A stretch of 64,000 nucleotides of DNA from Paraburkholderia polaris (GTDB lineage Bacteria > Pseudomonadota > Gammaproteobacteria > Burkholderiales > Burkholderiaceae), in the NCBI RefSeq assembly GCF_012927345.1, contig NZ_JABBGJ010000014.1, positions 119,159 to 183,158 of the forward strand. The letters are read 5' to 3'. The notes beneath the pieces are model-generated. The model searched no databases. It worked only from the letters and a program-made list of their open reading frames with translations, and had not been told where the DNA came from. The translations under genes and the position numbers were made by a program. Below, one piece after another: positions 17,905 through 28,138 of this stretch; within the stretch, counting starts at the first letter, position 1, and every line of letters begins with the position of its first letter.

Positions 17905-19575
17905 ATGCTTCGCCACCTCTCGATACGCGACTTCGTCATCGTCGCCGCGCTCGATCTCGAATTCGACAGCGGCTTTACCGTTTTCTCAGGCGAAACAGGC
18001 GCCGGCAAGTCGATCCTGATCGACGCGCTGGCCCTCGCGCTCGGCGCCCGTGCCGATGCGAGCGTGGTGCGCACCGGCGAGAGCCGCGCCGACATTACGG
18101 CGGAGTTCGAGACGCATGCGCAAGTCGAGCAATGGCTCGACGAGCAAGCGCTCGGCACGACCGCCGACGACGGCCACCACGGCGGCACCGTGATGCTGCG
18201 TCGCGTGCTGGATGTGAACGGCCGCTCGCGTGCGTTCATCAACGGCACGGCGGCCACGCTCGCGCAGTTGCGCGAAGTCGGCGAGATGCTGGTGGATATT
18301 CACGGGCAGCATGCGCACCAGTTGCTAATGCGCCCGGACGCACAACGCGAACTGTTCGACACCCATGCCGGCCTCACGGAAACCGCGGCAACCGTCACGC
18401 GCGCATGGCGATCGTGGCGCGAAAAGGTTCAGGCCGTCGAACATGCGCAAACGCGCGACCGCGAACTACAGCTGGAGCGCGAGCGCCTCGCCTGGCAGCT
18501 CACCGAACTGGATAAACTTTCGCCGCAACCGGGCGAATGGGAAGAAGTCAACACCGAGCACCGGCGCCTGTCGCATTCAGCCAATCTGATCGACGGCGTT
18601 CAAGGGGCGCTCAGCGCGCTGTCCGAATCGGACGAGGCAATGATCACGCATCTCGCCTCGATCGTGTCGAAGGTACGCGACCTGGCCGAGATCGACCCGG
18701 CGCTGAACGACGTGCTCGCGGCGCTGGAGCCGGCCGAAATCCAGTTGCAGGAAGCGGCCTATTCGCTCAGTCACTACGCTCAGAAGCTCGATCTCGATCC
18801 GGACCGGCTCGCCCAGGTCGAAAAGCGTCTCGACGCGCTGCACTCTGCCGCGCGCAAATTCCGCTTGCAACCCGAGACACTGCCGGAAGAACACGAAGCG
18901 CGCCGCGCCCAACTTGCCGCGCTCGACGCCGCCGCCGATCTCGACAGCCTCCACGCGGCCGAAAGCAAAGCTAAAGAAGCCTTCCTTAGTGAAGCGAAAA
19001 AACTATCGAAGGCGCGCGCCAAGGCCGGAAAGGCTCTGGGCTCTGCTGTCACCACTGGCATGCAGGAACTGTCGATGAAAGGCGGCAGCTTCGAAGTGGC
19101 GCTGGTGCAATTGCCGGAAGGCGGCGCGCATGGGCTCGAGCAGGTCGAGTTCCGCGTCGCCGGTCATGCCGGCGTGCCACTGCGGCCGCTCGCGAAGGTT
19201 GCCTCAGGTGGCGAACTGGCGCGGATCAGTCTCGCCCTGGCTGTCATCGCGAGCGCCGCGAGTCCGACACCAACCCTGATCTTCGACGAAGTGGATACGG
19301 GGATCGGCGGCGGCGTCGCTGAAGTGGTTGGACGGCTGCTGCATCAACTGGGACAGGCGCGTCAGGTGCTGTGCGTCACGCACTTGCCGCAAGTCGCCGC
19401 GCGTGGCGACCATCATTTCCAGGTGGCCAAGGCGGGCAACGGCAAGGGCGGCACGGTTAGCAGCGTGACTTCGCTGGACCGCGCAAGCCGTGTCGAGGAA
19501 GTCGCGCGGATGCTAGGCGGACTGGAGATCACCGCGACTACGCGCAAGCATGCGAAGGAAATGCTGGCAGCTTAG
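17905..19575 (+). CDS. recN: DNA repair protein RecN
   Basis: SMC-like ATPase acting in double-strand-break repair. The 556-aa protein has the N-terminal Walker A in FSGETGAGKSILIDAL (about residues 28-43), QHAHQLL nearby, a long central coiled coil (about 170-370) with a middle hinge-like break, the signature ASGGELARISLAL, and Walker B TLIFDEVDTGIGG. The C-terminal D-loop region (THLPQVAARGDHHF) is intact. No LexA-type operator was noticed in the 124-bp upstream gap. Confidence 0.95.
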   Translation: MLRHLSIRDFVIVAALDLEFDSGFTVFSGETGAGKSILIDALALALGARADASVVRTGESRADITAEFETHAQVEQWLDEQALGTTADDGHHGGTVMLRRVLDVNGRSRAFINGTAATLAQLREVGEMLVDIHGQHAHQLLMRPDAQRELFDTHAGLTETAATVTRAWRSWREKVQAVEHAQTRDRELQLERERLAWQLTELDKLSPQPGEWEEVNTEHRRLSHSANLIDGVQGALSALSESDEAMITHLASIVSKVRDLAEIDPALNDVLAALEPAEIQLQEAAYSLSHYAQKLDLDPDRLAQVEKRLDALHSAARKFRLQPETLPEEHEARRAQLAALDAAADLDSLHAAESKAKEAFLSEAKKLSKARAKAGKALGSAVTTGMQELSMKGGSFEVALVQLPEGGAHGLEQVEFRVAGHAGVPLRPLAKVASGGELARISLALAVIASAASPTPTLIFDEVDTGIGGGVAEVVGRLLHQLGQARQVLCVTHLPQVAARGDHHFQVAKAGNGKGGTVSSVTSLDRASRVEEVARMLGGLEITATTRKHAKEMLAA

Positions 19576-19837
19576 GAACTCGGGTTGGACATCATCGCGG
19601 CATTCTGCGAATCCAAGGCAACGCCCACGGGCAGCGCGTGAGGAATTGCGGACCCGCGACTCAAGCGTCGGCACGAGGTGCAAATCCGCCACCGGCCGCC
19701 CGAGCGGCGCACGCTGAGCCGTGACGCGTGCCGCCGCTACGGGCAGTGCCAAGCGAACTCAGTGAACCGCGGCGCGCCGGGCAGCGCGACGCACCGGTAG
19801 CTGGCCCTTGGCGTCTGGCACCTCACCCCCTTCAGCC

Positions 19838-22630
19838 TCAGCCAAACACCCGCTTCCACAGCCCCAGCACCGCCTCACGCTCAGTCACCACCAGCGCCGG
19901 ATCGACCCGCGCCTTCTCCATCCCATCCAGCCGCAGCTTGTGCTGCAACTTCCGGTAGGTCCGATAAGCCGCGCCGACCGTCTCCGCTTCCGCCTCACTC
20001 ATCAGGCCGAAGCGCGACACTTCACGCAGCAGCGCGATGTTGCCGGTATTACGGATCAGTTCAGGATCGCTCGCCGCATGCAGCAACACCCAGTACTGCA
20101 CGGTGAATTCGATATCGACCATGCCGCCGCGATCGTGCTTCAGGTCGAACAACGCCGTATGGTTCGGATGCCCCGCCTCGACGCGCTCGCGCATCTCGAC
20201 GATTTCCTTCGCGAGCGGCCCGGCTTCGCGCGGCGTGGTCAGCACCTGCTCGCGGATCTGCTCGAATTTCGCGCCGATTTCGGCGTCGCCTGCGCAGTAG
20301 CGCGCCCGGCTCAACGCTTGATGCTCCCACACCCAGGCTGTATTGGCGGCATCGCCTTCGCGCAGTTGATAACGGCGGAACGCATCCAGATCGGTGACAA
20401 GCAGGCCCGACTCGCCGTTCGGCCGCAGCCGTAAGTCGACATCGAACAAGGTGCCCGCGCCGGTCGCCGTCGTCAGCCAGGTGATGAGACGGCGGGTGTA
20501 GGTGGCGTAGACGTCGGCGGCGGCATCGTCCGGATCGTCGTAGAGGAAGATGACGTCGAGGTCGGACGCGTAACCGAGCTCCTTGCCGCCCAGCTTGCCG
20601 TACGCGATCACCGCAAACTTCGGCATCTCGCGGTGACGTTTGGCCAACTGCTTCCAGACGGCTTCGAGCGTGACGTCGAGCACGGCGTCGGCGAGTTCGG
20701 ACAGACGGTCGCTCACATGCTCGACACTCAGCCTGCCGGCCAGATCGATCAACAGGATGCGGAACACCTCGGCCTGGTGCGCATGACGCAGCAGGTCCAT
20801 CTGTTGCTCGACGCCATCCGCTGCGGCCAGCCGCAAGCGCAGCGTGCGCTTGAATTCAGGCCAGTCGAACGGACTGTCCATCGCCTCGTCATCGAGAAGT
20901 TCGTCAAGCAACTGCGGATGGCGGATCAGATAGCCGGCGGCCCAGCGCGAACCACCCAGCACCGAGAGCACCCGATGCAGCGCCTGCGGATATTCAGTCA
21001 GCAGCGCAAGGTACGCGCCGCGCCGGCTCACGGCTTCGAGCAGGTCGAAGAAACGCGCCACCGTATCGCCGCGCCGTTCGGGCGGCTCCAACGTACGCGC
21101 GGCTTCCAGCGCACGCTGCGCGACGATGTCGAAGCGCTGCCGGCTACGCTCGGCGAGCCCTGCATAACGCGACGACTGCCACACCCCGCGCAAGCGCGCC
21201 AGCAGTTCGCCCGGCTCGGGCACACCCAGCTCGATCAGGCGCGTCGCAAGCGCTTCGTCAGCGCTGTCGTCGGCGAGCGCGCTGCTCCAGACCCATGCCG
21301 CCGCGCCGTCTTCCGGTGCGCCGCAGCCGTCGCGTCCGCTCACCTTGTCGGCGAAAATCTGGTCAAACTGCTGTTCGACGAATTCGCGGTGCGCGTCGAG
21401 CTTGAGCATCAGCGCGGCATAGTCGTCGCAACCCATGGCGTGCGCGAGCGCCACACGTTCCTCGGGATCGACCGGCATCGCGTGGGTTTGCGCGTCGTTG
21501 CGGTATTGCAGGCGGTGTTCGAGCTCGCGCAGGAAGCGGTACGCCTGTGAAAGCTTCACGCAGACCGAGGTATCGATCAGCCCGTGCGTGGCCGCGTGCC
21601 GCAAGACGGCGAGCGTCGGACGCACCCGGAAGCCGGCATCCTGGCCGCCCCGTATCAGCTGAAATACCTGAGCGCTGAATTCGATTTCGCGGATGCCGCC
21701 GCGGCCCAGCTTGATGTCGTCGGCCTTGTCGGGCCGCATCGAGGCGCGCCGCTGCGCTTCCTGGCGAATTTGCAAATGCAGCGCGCGAATCGCGCTGATC
21801 ACGCCAAAGTCGAGATAACGTCGATAGACAAACGGCGTGACGATCGCGTCGAGCTGCTTCTGCAACCGCCGCGCCGCCTCGCTCGCGCCTTCGGATACGA
21901 GCCGGCCCTTGATCCACGCATAGCGCTCCCACTCGCGGCCCTGCACGTAGAAATACTCTTCGAGCATGCCGAGGCTGCACACGAGCGGTCCCGAATCGCC
22001 GTTTGGCCGCAAGCGCATATCGACCCGGAACACATAACCGTCGGCAGTCACCTCGGCTAGTGCGCCAATCAGGCGCTTACCGAGGCGCGTAAAAAAATCC
22101 TGTGTCGCGATCGGCGAACGCTGACCGCCCGCGGTCTCACCGTCTTCTTCATAGATGAAGATCAGGTCGATATCCGACGACACGTTCAGCTCACGCCCGC
22201 CCAGCTTGCCCATTCCGACCACGCCGAGCGCGAGCCGCTCGCCCTGCGGTCCGCGCGGCTCGCCGTAAAGCGTTTCGAGCTCGGCGGACACGACCGCGAG
22301 AGCACGCTGGATCGTCGTCTCCGCCAGATCGGTCATCGCGCCGGTGACTTCGGCGATATCCGCCTCGCCCGCCAGGTCGCGCTCCATCACGGCGCAAAAT
22401 ACCTCGGTGCGCAACTGGCGCAAGGCCCGTTTGAGTGCATCCTCGCTTAACGGGCCGCCGCCCGCGCCGGCTGCCTCGGCGCACAGCACGTCAAAGCGCG
22501 CGTCGATCCGTTCGCGTGTGAGGGGTGCGGACGCGAGCGCCGCCACATGCGCCACGATTTGCGGACGGGCCGCAGCGGCGCGCGCCGCGTAATGTGAATA
22601 GCTGGAACTCAGGAGAGTGGCGTCGGTCAT
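19838..22630 (-). CDS. glnE: Bifunctional glutamine synthetase adenylyltransferase / adenylyl-removing enzyme
   Basis: Controls glutamine synthetase by reversible AMP attachment in response to PII proteins. The 930-aa protein carries two nucleotidyltransferase domains. The N-terminal (deadenylylating) one has GKLGGRELNVSSDIDLIFIYE, and the C-terminal (adenylylating) one has GKLGGKELGYASDLDVIFLYDD. GRGGIREIEFSAQ and DRGGMVDIEFTVQ follow the respective domains. The ATG at 22630 is preferred to a TTG one codon earlier. It is divergent from the YhdP-like gene. The 262-bp gap to recN (19576-19837) shows no clear feature. Confidence 0.95.
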   Translation of the reverse strand: MTDATLLSSSYSHYAARAAAARPQIVAHVAALASAPLTRERIDARFDVLCAEAAGAGGGPLSEDALKRALRQLRTEVFCAVMERDLAGEADIAEVTGAMTDLAETTIQRALAVVSAELETLYGEPRGPQGERLALGVVGMGKLGGRELNVSSDIDLIFIYEEDGETAGGQRSPIATQDFFTRLGKRLIGALAEVTADGYVFRVDMRLRPNGDSGPLVCSLGMLEEYFYVQGREWERYAWIKGRLVSEGASEAARRLQKQLDAIVTPFVYRRYLDFGVISAIRALHLQIRQEAQRRASMRPDKADDIKLGRGGIREIEFSAQVFQLIRGGQDAGFRVRPTLAVLRHAATHGLIDTSVCVKLSQAYRFLRELEHRLQYRNDAQTHAMPVDPEERVALAHAMGCDDYAALMLKLDAHREFVEQQFDQIFADKVSGRDGCGAPEDGAAAWVWSSALADDSADEALATRLIELGVPEPGELLARLRGVWQSSRYAGLAERSRQRFDIVAQRALEAARTLEPPERRGDTVARFFDLLEAVSRRGAYLALLTEYPQALHRVLSVLGGSRWAAGYLIRHPQLLDELLDDEAMDSPFDWPEFKRTLRLRLAAADGVEQQMDLLRHAHQAEVFRILLIDLAGRLSVEHVSDRLSELADAVLDVTLEAVWKQLAKRHREMPKFAVIAYGKLGGKELGYASDLDVIFLYDDPDDAAADVYATYTRRLITWLTTATGAGTLFDVDLRLRPNGESGLLVTDLDAFRRYQLREGDAANTAWVWEHQALSRARYCAGDAEIGAKFEQIREQVLTTPREAGPLAKEIVEMRERVEAGHPNHTALFDLKHDRGGMVDIEFTVQYWVLLHAASDPELIRNTGNIALLREVSRFGLMSEAEAETVGAAYRTYRKLQHKLRLDGMEKARVDPALVVTEREAVLGLWKRVFG

Positions 22631-22826
22631 CAAGGGTCTGGCTCGCTCGTTGCTTTATCAGCGTTGTTCAGTTCGCTGCAACACACGGTCCATGCGGGGT
22701 CCGGCGGCCTCGCGCAGGTCGCGAGACGGCATGCAGAAAGGGTTTGCCGGAGGTCCGCCGACGCTTTCCCGTGTGTTACATTTCGTCGTTAATTCGCAAA
22801 ACTACCATACGCCCACCCGCCGCAGC

Positions 22827-25800
22827 ATGTCCGAGCGAAACGAATCCGCCGACCCGCACGAAACCAGGCAGGTCCGGCCCGCGAGCGGAAGCGCCCATGT
22901 GGTGCTGCATCGGACGTCCCATGTGGTGATGGCGCTCGCACTCGCCTTCTACTTCATCGCGGCGGGTCTGCTTCTCGGTTTGCGTTACGTGCTGCTGCCG
23001 CACATCGACTCGTTCCGGCCGCGCATCGAAGCCACCGTCTCCGACAAGCTGCACACGCAGTTCACCATCGGTAAGCTGGCGCCGCATTGGAGCGGCTTTC
23101 AGCCGGGCCTCGATGCTACCGATATCGTCATCCGCGACCCAGAAGGCAAAGCGGCGCTGACCATTCCGCACGCCACCGCCACGCTCTCGTGGAAGTCGCT
23201 CTGGCAATTCCATCCCGCGCTTTCCAGCCTGATCGTCGATCAGCCCGACGTGCTGGTGTCGCGCAGCGGCGACGGCGTGATCTCGGTGGCCGGCGTGCCG
23301 GTGCCGACCCGCCACAGCGGCAATGACACCCTGTCCACGTGGTTGTTGCGCCAACAGGCGATCGTGGTGCGCGGCGGCGTGCTGCGCTGGCGCGATGCCC
23401 AGCATGACGCGCCGGAACTCGCCTTGCGCGACATCCGGATCGCAATTCTCAACGAGGGCTACGATCACCGGCTCGCGTTGCAAGCGCCCGCCGACGGCCA
23501 TGTCCTGGACGGGCCGATCGACTTCCGCACACATTTCAAACACGCCCGGCTCTCCGCGATCGGCAAGCCGATCAACTGGGCCGGCCAGGTTTATATGTCG
23601 ACAGGTCCGGTCAATCTGCCGACCCTTGCGCGCTACATCAATTTCCCGATCGAGATGTTCGCCGGCCGCATCGACAATGCGATCTGGGCCGACTTCGCCG
23701 ATGGCCATATGAAGTCGGCGAGCGGACAACTAGCCGGCACGGACGTCTCGATGCGGGTCCGCCCGACCCAGCCCAAGCTGGTCGTGCCGATCGCCAATTT
23801 CTCGTGGCATGTCGAAGTCGACCAGGGCGACTACACGCTGCAACTGAACGACTTGCACGCCGAGCTCGGCCAGCCGCCGCTCGACGACGGCACCCCCCTC
23901 ACCCGCACCCTCGCGCTATCCACGCTGAACGGCCGCTACCGGACCGCCTCGCTGCAGCATGGGCAACTCGTCAGCGTCAGTGGCGACCGCGTCGACCTGG
24001 GCATCCTCGCCGAATTCAGCCGCGCGCTGCCATTACCGCGCCCCCTGCTGAACAATCTGGTGCGCTTCAATCCACGCGGCATGGTGTCGAACTATGTGAT
24101 CGAAGTCGAACGCGGTAAACCCGAGTCGGGCGAAGCGGGCAGCGACCACCGTCCAAGCGGCGCCGAGCCGATCGAGCGCTACCGTTTCAAGGGCGACCTG
24201 CAAGGCATCAGCTTCGCCGCGCAGGAACCGCCGCCGGGGCTCACCCCGCTGAATCACCCGCGCGCGGGGATTCCCGGCATCGAAAACCTGTGGGGCAGCG
24301 TCGATGCCGACGAAAACCACGGCACGGCGACACTCAACACCTCCAACGTCGCGATTACGCTGCCGGGGGTGTTCGACGACCCGCGCCTGAAACTCGACCA
24401 TCTGCATGGCCGGGCAGACTGGACCATCACACCGAAGGCGCCGGGCGAAAATCACCCGGCCTTCGCCGTCAAGCTGGCCGACTTCGGCATCTCGAACGCG
24501 GACGCTGACGCCACCGCCACCGCCGATTACAGCAACCCAGGCCATGGGCGTGGCTCGCTCGATCTGAAGGCCGATTTCCAGCGGGCGCAGGTCACGCGCA
24601 TCGTCCGCTATCTGCCGACCAGCATCAGCGAAAAGCTGCGCATCTATCTGGGCCATGGGCTGCAAGCCGGCATATCGCACGGCGCGACGATCGAAATACG
24701 CGGCGATCTGACCAAATTCCCGTACTCCCGCGCCCCGGAGGCCGGGATCTTCCATATCGTCGCGCCGTTCAAGGGCGGCAAGTTCGATCCGTCGCCGTAC
24801 CCGCCGCGCAAGATGAAGAACGGCACACCGAACGTGTGGCCGCCGCTGGACGGCATTGACGGCGTGTTCGAACTCAAGCAGAACGTCCTGCGCTTCGATA
24901 TCGACCGCGCCCATTACAAGCAGGTCGCGCTGACCCGTGTAAACGGCAAGATCGACGATCTCGGCACCAGGGCGTCCGACCTGATCATCGATGGCAACGG
25001 CCGTGGTCCGCTTGCCGACATGCTCGACTACGTCAACGAAAGCTCGCTCGGCATCATGGCCAAACATGAGACCGAGAAAGTGCGCGCCGAAGGGCCGGCG
25101 TCGCTGGCGCTCAAGCTGACCGTGCCGCGCACGCCGAAGCCGCATATCGGCGTGGAAGGCGCGGTGGGCTTCCAGAACAATCGATTGACGGTCGATAACG
25201 TGCCGCCGTTGTCGCAACTGAACGGCAAGGTGCGCTTTACTGAACATACGGCGCAGCTCGACCGGCTCTCGGGCCAGTTCCTCGGCGGCGACGTGCACGC
25301 GAACGGTGGCCTGAAGCAGGACGGCACGTATGCACTTGATCTCGGCGGCCACATCGCCGTCGATGCCGCGCGCGGCCTGAATCTGCATGGCCCGGCCGCA
25401 CAGGTGCTGACGCGCATGAGCGGCAGCGCGCCCTACGCGCTCAACCTGCGCGGCGCCAAGGGGCGGTTGCCGGAGGTTACGGCGAACTCCGATCTGACCG
25501 GCCTCGCGCTCGACTTCCCCGCGCCGTTCGACAAACCGGTCGGCACGCCAATGCCGCTGCACTTCGCGGTCAGCCCGTCGACCGACGCGAGCGAAGCCGG
25601 TCTGGAACGCGCCGACCTCACCTTCGGCCCGATCGCCGCCACCTATCTGCTGCGTTACCAGCCAAAAACGCCACCGACGGTCGTGAGCGGCGCGATCGGC
25701 GTCAACAAACCCGCCGACTTGCCGTCCGGTGGCGTGATCGCCGCCGTCGACGTCGAGGCGTTCGACGCCGACGCCTGGCGCGCGCTCGTCGCACAGATGC

Positions 25801-27026
25801 GCAGCAAGGAAGCGCCAACACCCCTGCCCGCCGCCGCAGCAGCGCCGGCTGCGCCAAATCCGACCCTCGCGCAATTCCTGCCGAGCCGCTTCGCGCTGCA
25901 CATCGGCACGCTGACGCTGCTCAAACGGCACTGGGACAGCGTGATCGTCGGCGCGTCGCATGCGGACGGTAAATGGCAGGCCAACATTGCGTCGAACCAG
26001 GTGTCGGGTCACGTTTCCTGGCTGCCGGGCGCCAATAAGGAATCACCGGGTACGCTACAGGCGCGCTTCGCCCGTGTGGTGATTCCCTCCGCCACCGACA
26101 AAGACCTGCTCGGCCAGGCCATGTCGGCGCCGGCACAGAACATGCCGTCGATCGATCTGGTGGTCAATGAGTTGATCGTGCGCGATCGCAACATAGGCCG
26201 GCTCGAAGTCGACGCACACAACTTCGACGAAGAGGGTGTACCAGTCTGGCAACTCGACAAGCTCGACATCACCAACCCCGCCGCCACGCTGACCGCCACC
26301 GCGAACTGGCGCACCTCGACGGGCCTCGGCAACACCGCCGACGAAACAACGCCGCGCCGTACCGTGTTCGATTTCAAACTCGACATCAAGGATGCGGGCG
26401 CGCTGCTGGAGCGCTTCGGCCAGCCGCACACGCTCAAGGCCGGTAGCGGCACGCTGTCGGGCAAGGTCGTGTGGCGCGGCGGCCCGACCACCATCGACTA
26501 CCCGACGCTCAACGGCAATCTGGCCGTCGATCTGCGTCACGGGCAGATTCTCAAGGTCGACCCGGGCGTCGCGAAACTGCTCGGCGTGCTCAGCCTGCAA
26601 AGCCTCGCGCGCTTCGCCACGCTCAACTTCCGCGACGTGATCGGCGAAGGGCTGCCGTTCGAGCGCGTCACCGGCACGGGCCAGATCAACAATGGCATTG
26701 GCCGCACCGAAAACTTTGAGATGGTGACGGCGCCGGCCCGCGCTGAGATGAAGGGCTCGGTGGACCTTGCGCAGGAAACCCAGGATCTGCACGTGCAGAT
26801 CGTGCCGACCGTCAGCGCCGGCGCCGCCGTGATCGCCGCGACCGTGATCAATCCGCTGCTCGGGCTTGGCGCGCTGGTGGCCGATCTGGCGTTCAGCAAA
26901 TCGGTCTCCACGGCGTTTGCGCGCGAATACGCGATTACCGGTCCGTGGTCGAAACCGCACATCGAGCGGGTGAAGAGCGATCGCGGTAAGATGGACGCTC
27001 CGGCTTCGACCGTGGAAGCGCACTAA
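22827..27026 (+). CDS. yhdP: YhdP/AsmA-like family protein, very large (TIGR02099 type)
   Basis: A 1399-aa protein with one N-terminal membrane anchor (VVMALALAFYFIAAGLLLGLR, about residues 34-55), followed by DFPFRP-like PRIEATVSDKLHTQFTIG and long beta-rich repeats typical of AsmA-like lipid-transfer proteins. The C-terminal AsmA-type block (LNGNLAVDLRHGQILKVDPGVAK) is present. E. coli YhdP helps move phospholipids across the periplasm to the outer membrane. I chose the ATG at 22827, because upstream codons overlap the divergent glnE. Proximity to tldD is as in enterobacteria. Confidence 0.88.
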   Translation: MSERNESADPHETRQVRPASGSAHVVLHRTSHVVMALALAFYFIAAGLLLGLRYVLLPHIDSFRPRIEATVSDKLHTQFTIGKLAPHWSGFQPGLDATDIVIRDPEGKAALTIPHATATLSWKSLWQFHPALSSLIVDQPDVLVSRSGDGVISVAGVPVPTRHSGNDTLSTWLLRQQAIVVRGGVLRWRDAQHDAPELALRDIRIAILNEGYDHRLALQAPADGHVLDGPIDFRTHFKHARLSAIGKPINWAGQVYMSTGPVNLPTLARYINFPIEMFAGRIDNAIWADFADGHMKSASGQLAGTDVSMRVRPTQPKLVVPIANFSWHVEVDQGDYTLQLNDLHAELGQPPLDDGTPLTRTLALSTLNGRYRTASLQHGQLVSVSGDRVDLGILAEFSRALPLPRPLLNNLVRFNPRGMVSNYVIEVERGKPESGEAGSDHRPSGAEPIERYRFKGDLQGISFAAQEPPPGLTPLNHPRAGIPGIENLWGSVDADENHGTATLNTSNVAITLPGVFDDPRLKLDHLHGRADWTITPKAPGENHPAFAVKLADFGISNADADATATADYSNPGHGRGSLDLKADFQRAQVTRIVRYLPTSISEKLRIYLGHGLQAGISHGATIEIRGDLTKFPYSRAPEAGIFHIVAPFKGGKFDPSPYPPRKMKNGTPNVWPPLDGIDGVFELKQNVLRFDIDRAHYKQVALTRVNGKIDDLGTRASDLIIDGNGRGPLADMLDYVNESSLGIMAKHETEKVRAEGPASLALKLTVPRTPKPHIGVEGAVGFQNNRLTVDNVPPLSQLNGKVRFTEHTAQLDRLSGQFLGGDVHANGGLKQDGTYALDLGGHIAVDAARGLNLHGPAAQVLTRMSGSAPYALNLRGAKGRLPEVTANSDLTGLALDFPAPFDKPVGTPMPLHFAVSPSTDASEAGLERADLTFGPIAATYLLRYQPKTPPTVVSGAIGVNKPADLPSGGVIAAVDVEAFDADAWRALVAQMRSKEAPTPLPAAAAAPAAPNPTLAQFLPSRFALHIGTLTLLKRHWDSVIVGASHADGKWQANIASNQVSGHVSWLPGANKESPGTLQARFARVVIPSATDKDLLGQAMSAPAQNMPSIDLVVNELIVRDRNIGRLEVDAHNFDEEGVPVWQLDKLDITNPAATLTATANWRTSTGLGNTADETTPRRTVFDFKLDIKDAGALLERFGQPHTLKAGSGTLSGKVVWRGGPTTIDYPTLNGNLAVDLRHGQILKVDPGVAKLLGVLSLQSLARFATLNFRDVIGEGLPFERVTGTGQINNGIGRTENFEMVTAPARAEMKGSVDLAQETQDLHVQIVPTVSAGAAVIAATVINPLLGLGALVADLAFSKSVSTAFAREYAITGPWSKPHIERVKSDRGKMDAPASTVEAH

Positions 27027-27154
27027 GCCCGATCCGATCCTTTGTTTGATCAGAAGAGCGCCGTGCCGCGCCGCAGGCCCAAGCCAGCCTTGAACGACGT
27101 ATGCGGCGCCAGCGGTTCGCGCCGCCGCCTTGCCGGGAGTTTTTCGAAACGCTC

Positions 27155-28033
27155 ATGAGCGAAACACACGTCTCTCCATCTTCGTCCACCGCCTCGCCTG
27201 TTGCGGCGTCCAGCGGGTCTTCCGAAAGCACCTTCCGCGTTGCCGCGCTGCAAATGGTGAGCACGCCGGATCGCGAGCGCAATCTCGCCGAAGCGGAACA
27301 CCTGATCGCCGAAGCCGCCGCCGACGGCGCGCAACTCGTCCTGCTGCCCGAGTACTTCTGCTTTATGGGCTTCAAGGACACGGACAAGCTCGCCGTGCGC
27401 GAGCCCTACCAGGACGGCCCGATCCAGCGCTTTCTCGCCGACGCCGCGCGCCGCCATAAGGTGTGGGTAATCGGCGGCACCTTGCCGTTGATGTCGCAGG
27501 AACCGGCGCGCGTGCTGAACACCACGCTGGTATTCGACCCGCAAGGCAACGAGGCCGCGCGCTACGACAAGATCCACCTGTTCAACTTCGAAAAGGGCGC
27601 GGAATCGTTCGACGAGGCACGCACCATCTGCCCCGGCGGCGAGGTCCGAACCTTTGAAGCGCCGTTCGGCCGGGTCGGCTTATCGGTCTGCTACGATCTG
27701 CGCTTTCCCGAGCTGTACCGGCGCATGGGCGACTGCGCGCTGATCGTGGTGCCGTCGGCGTTCACTTACACCACCGGCCGCGCGCATTGGGAAATGCTGC
27801 TGCGCGCCCGGGCGGTCGAAAACCAGTGCTACGTGCTGGCCGCCGCGCAAGGCGGCAAACATGAAAACGGCCGCCGGACATGGGGCCACAGCGTGCTGAT
27901 CGACCCGTGGGGCGAAATCGTCGCGGTGCGCGACGAAGGCGCCGGCGTGGTGGCCGGCAACCTCGAGCGTGCGCGCATCGACGAAGTGCGGCAGAGTCTG
28001 CCCGCCTGGCGTCACCGCGTGCTGAGTTGCTGA
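27155..28033 (+). CDS. Carbon-nitrogen hydrolase, nitrilase superfamily (Nit/omega-amidase-like)
   Basis: A 292-aa nitrilase-fold amidohydrolase with the E-K-C triad visible: Glu in LLPEYFCF, Lys in YDKIHLFNF, and Cys in GLSVCYDLRFPELYRR. The last two blocks are characteristic of the Nit1/Nit2 branch, whose members hydrolyse deaminated glutathione or omega-amides; the exact substrate is inference. A Ser/Ala-rich segment of about 20 residues precedes the domain. The start is the ATG at 27155. It lies between the YhdP-like gene and tldD, a common order in proteobacteria. Confidence 0.88.
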   Translation: MSETHVSPSSSTASPVAASSGSSESTFRVAALQMVSTPDRERNLAEAEHLIAEAAADGAQLVLLPEYFCFMGFKDTDKLAVREPYQDGPIQRFLADAARRHKVWVIGGTLPLMSQEPARVLNTTLVFDPQGNEAARYDKIHLFNFEKGAESFDEARTICPGGEVRTFEAPFGRVGLSVCYDLRFPELYRRMGDCALIVVPSAFTYTTGRAHWEMLLRARAVENQCYVLAAAQGGKHENGRRTWGHSVLIDPWGEIVAVRDEGAGVVAGNLERARIDEVRQSLPAWRHRVLSC

Positions 28034-28138
28034 TGTGTTACCTGACATTGAAAGTGCGGCGCTTGTCACTCATATATCAACTCATAGAGTGATAGAAGCG
28101 CTAACCGAATCCTTCGTATCGAGCAGAACATACTTCGC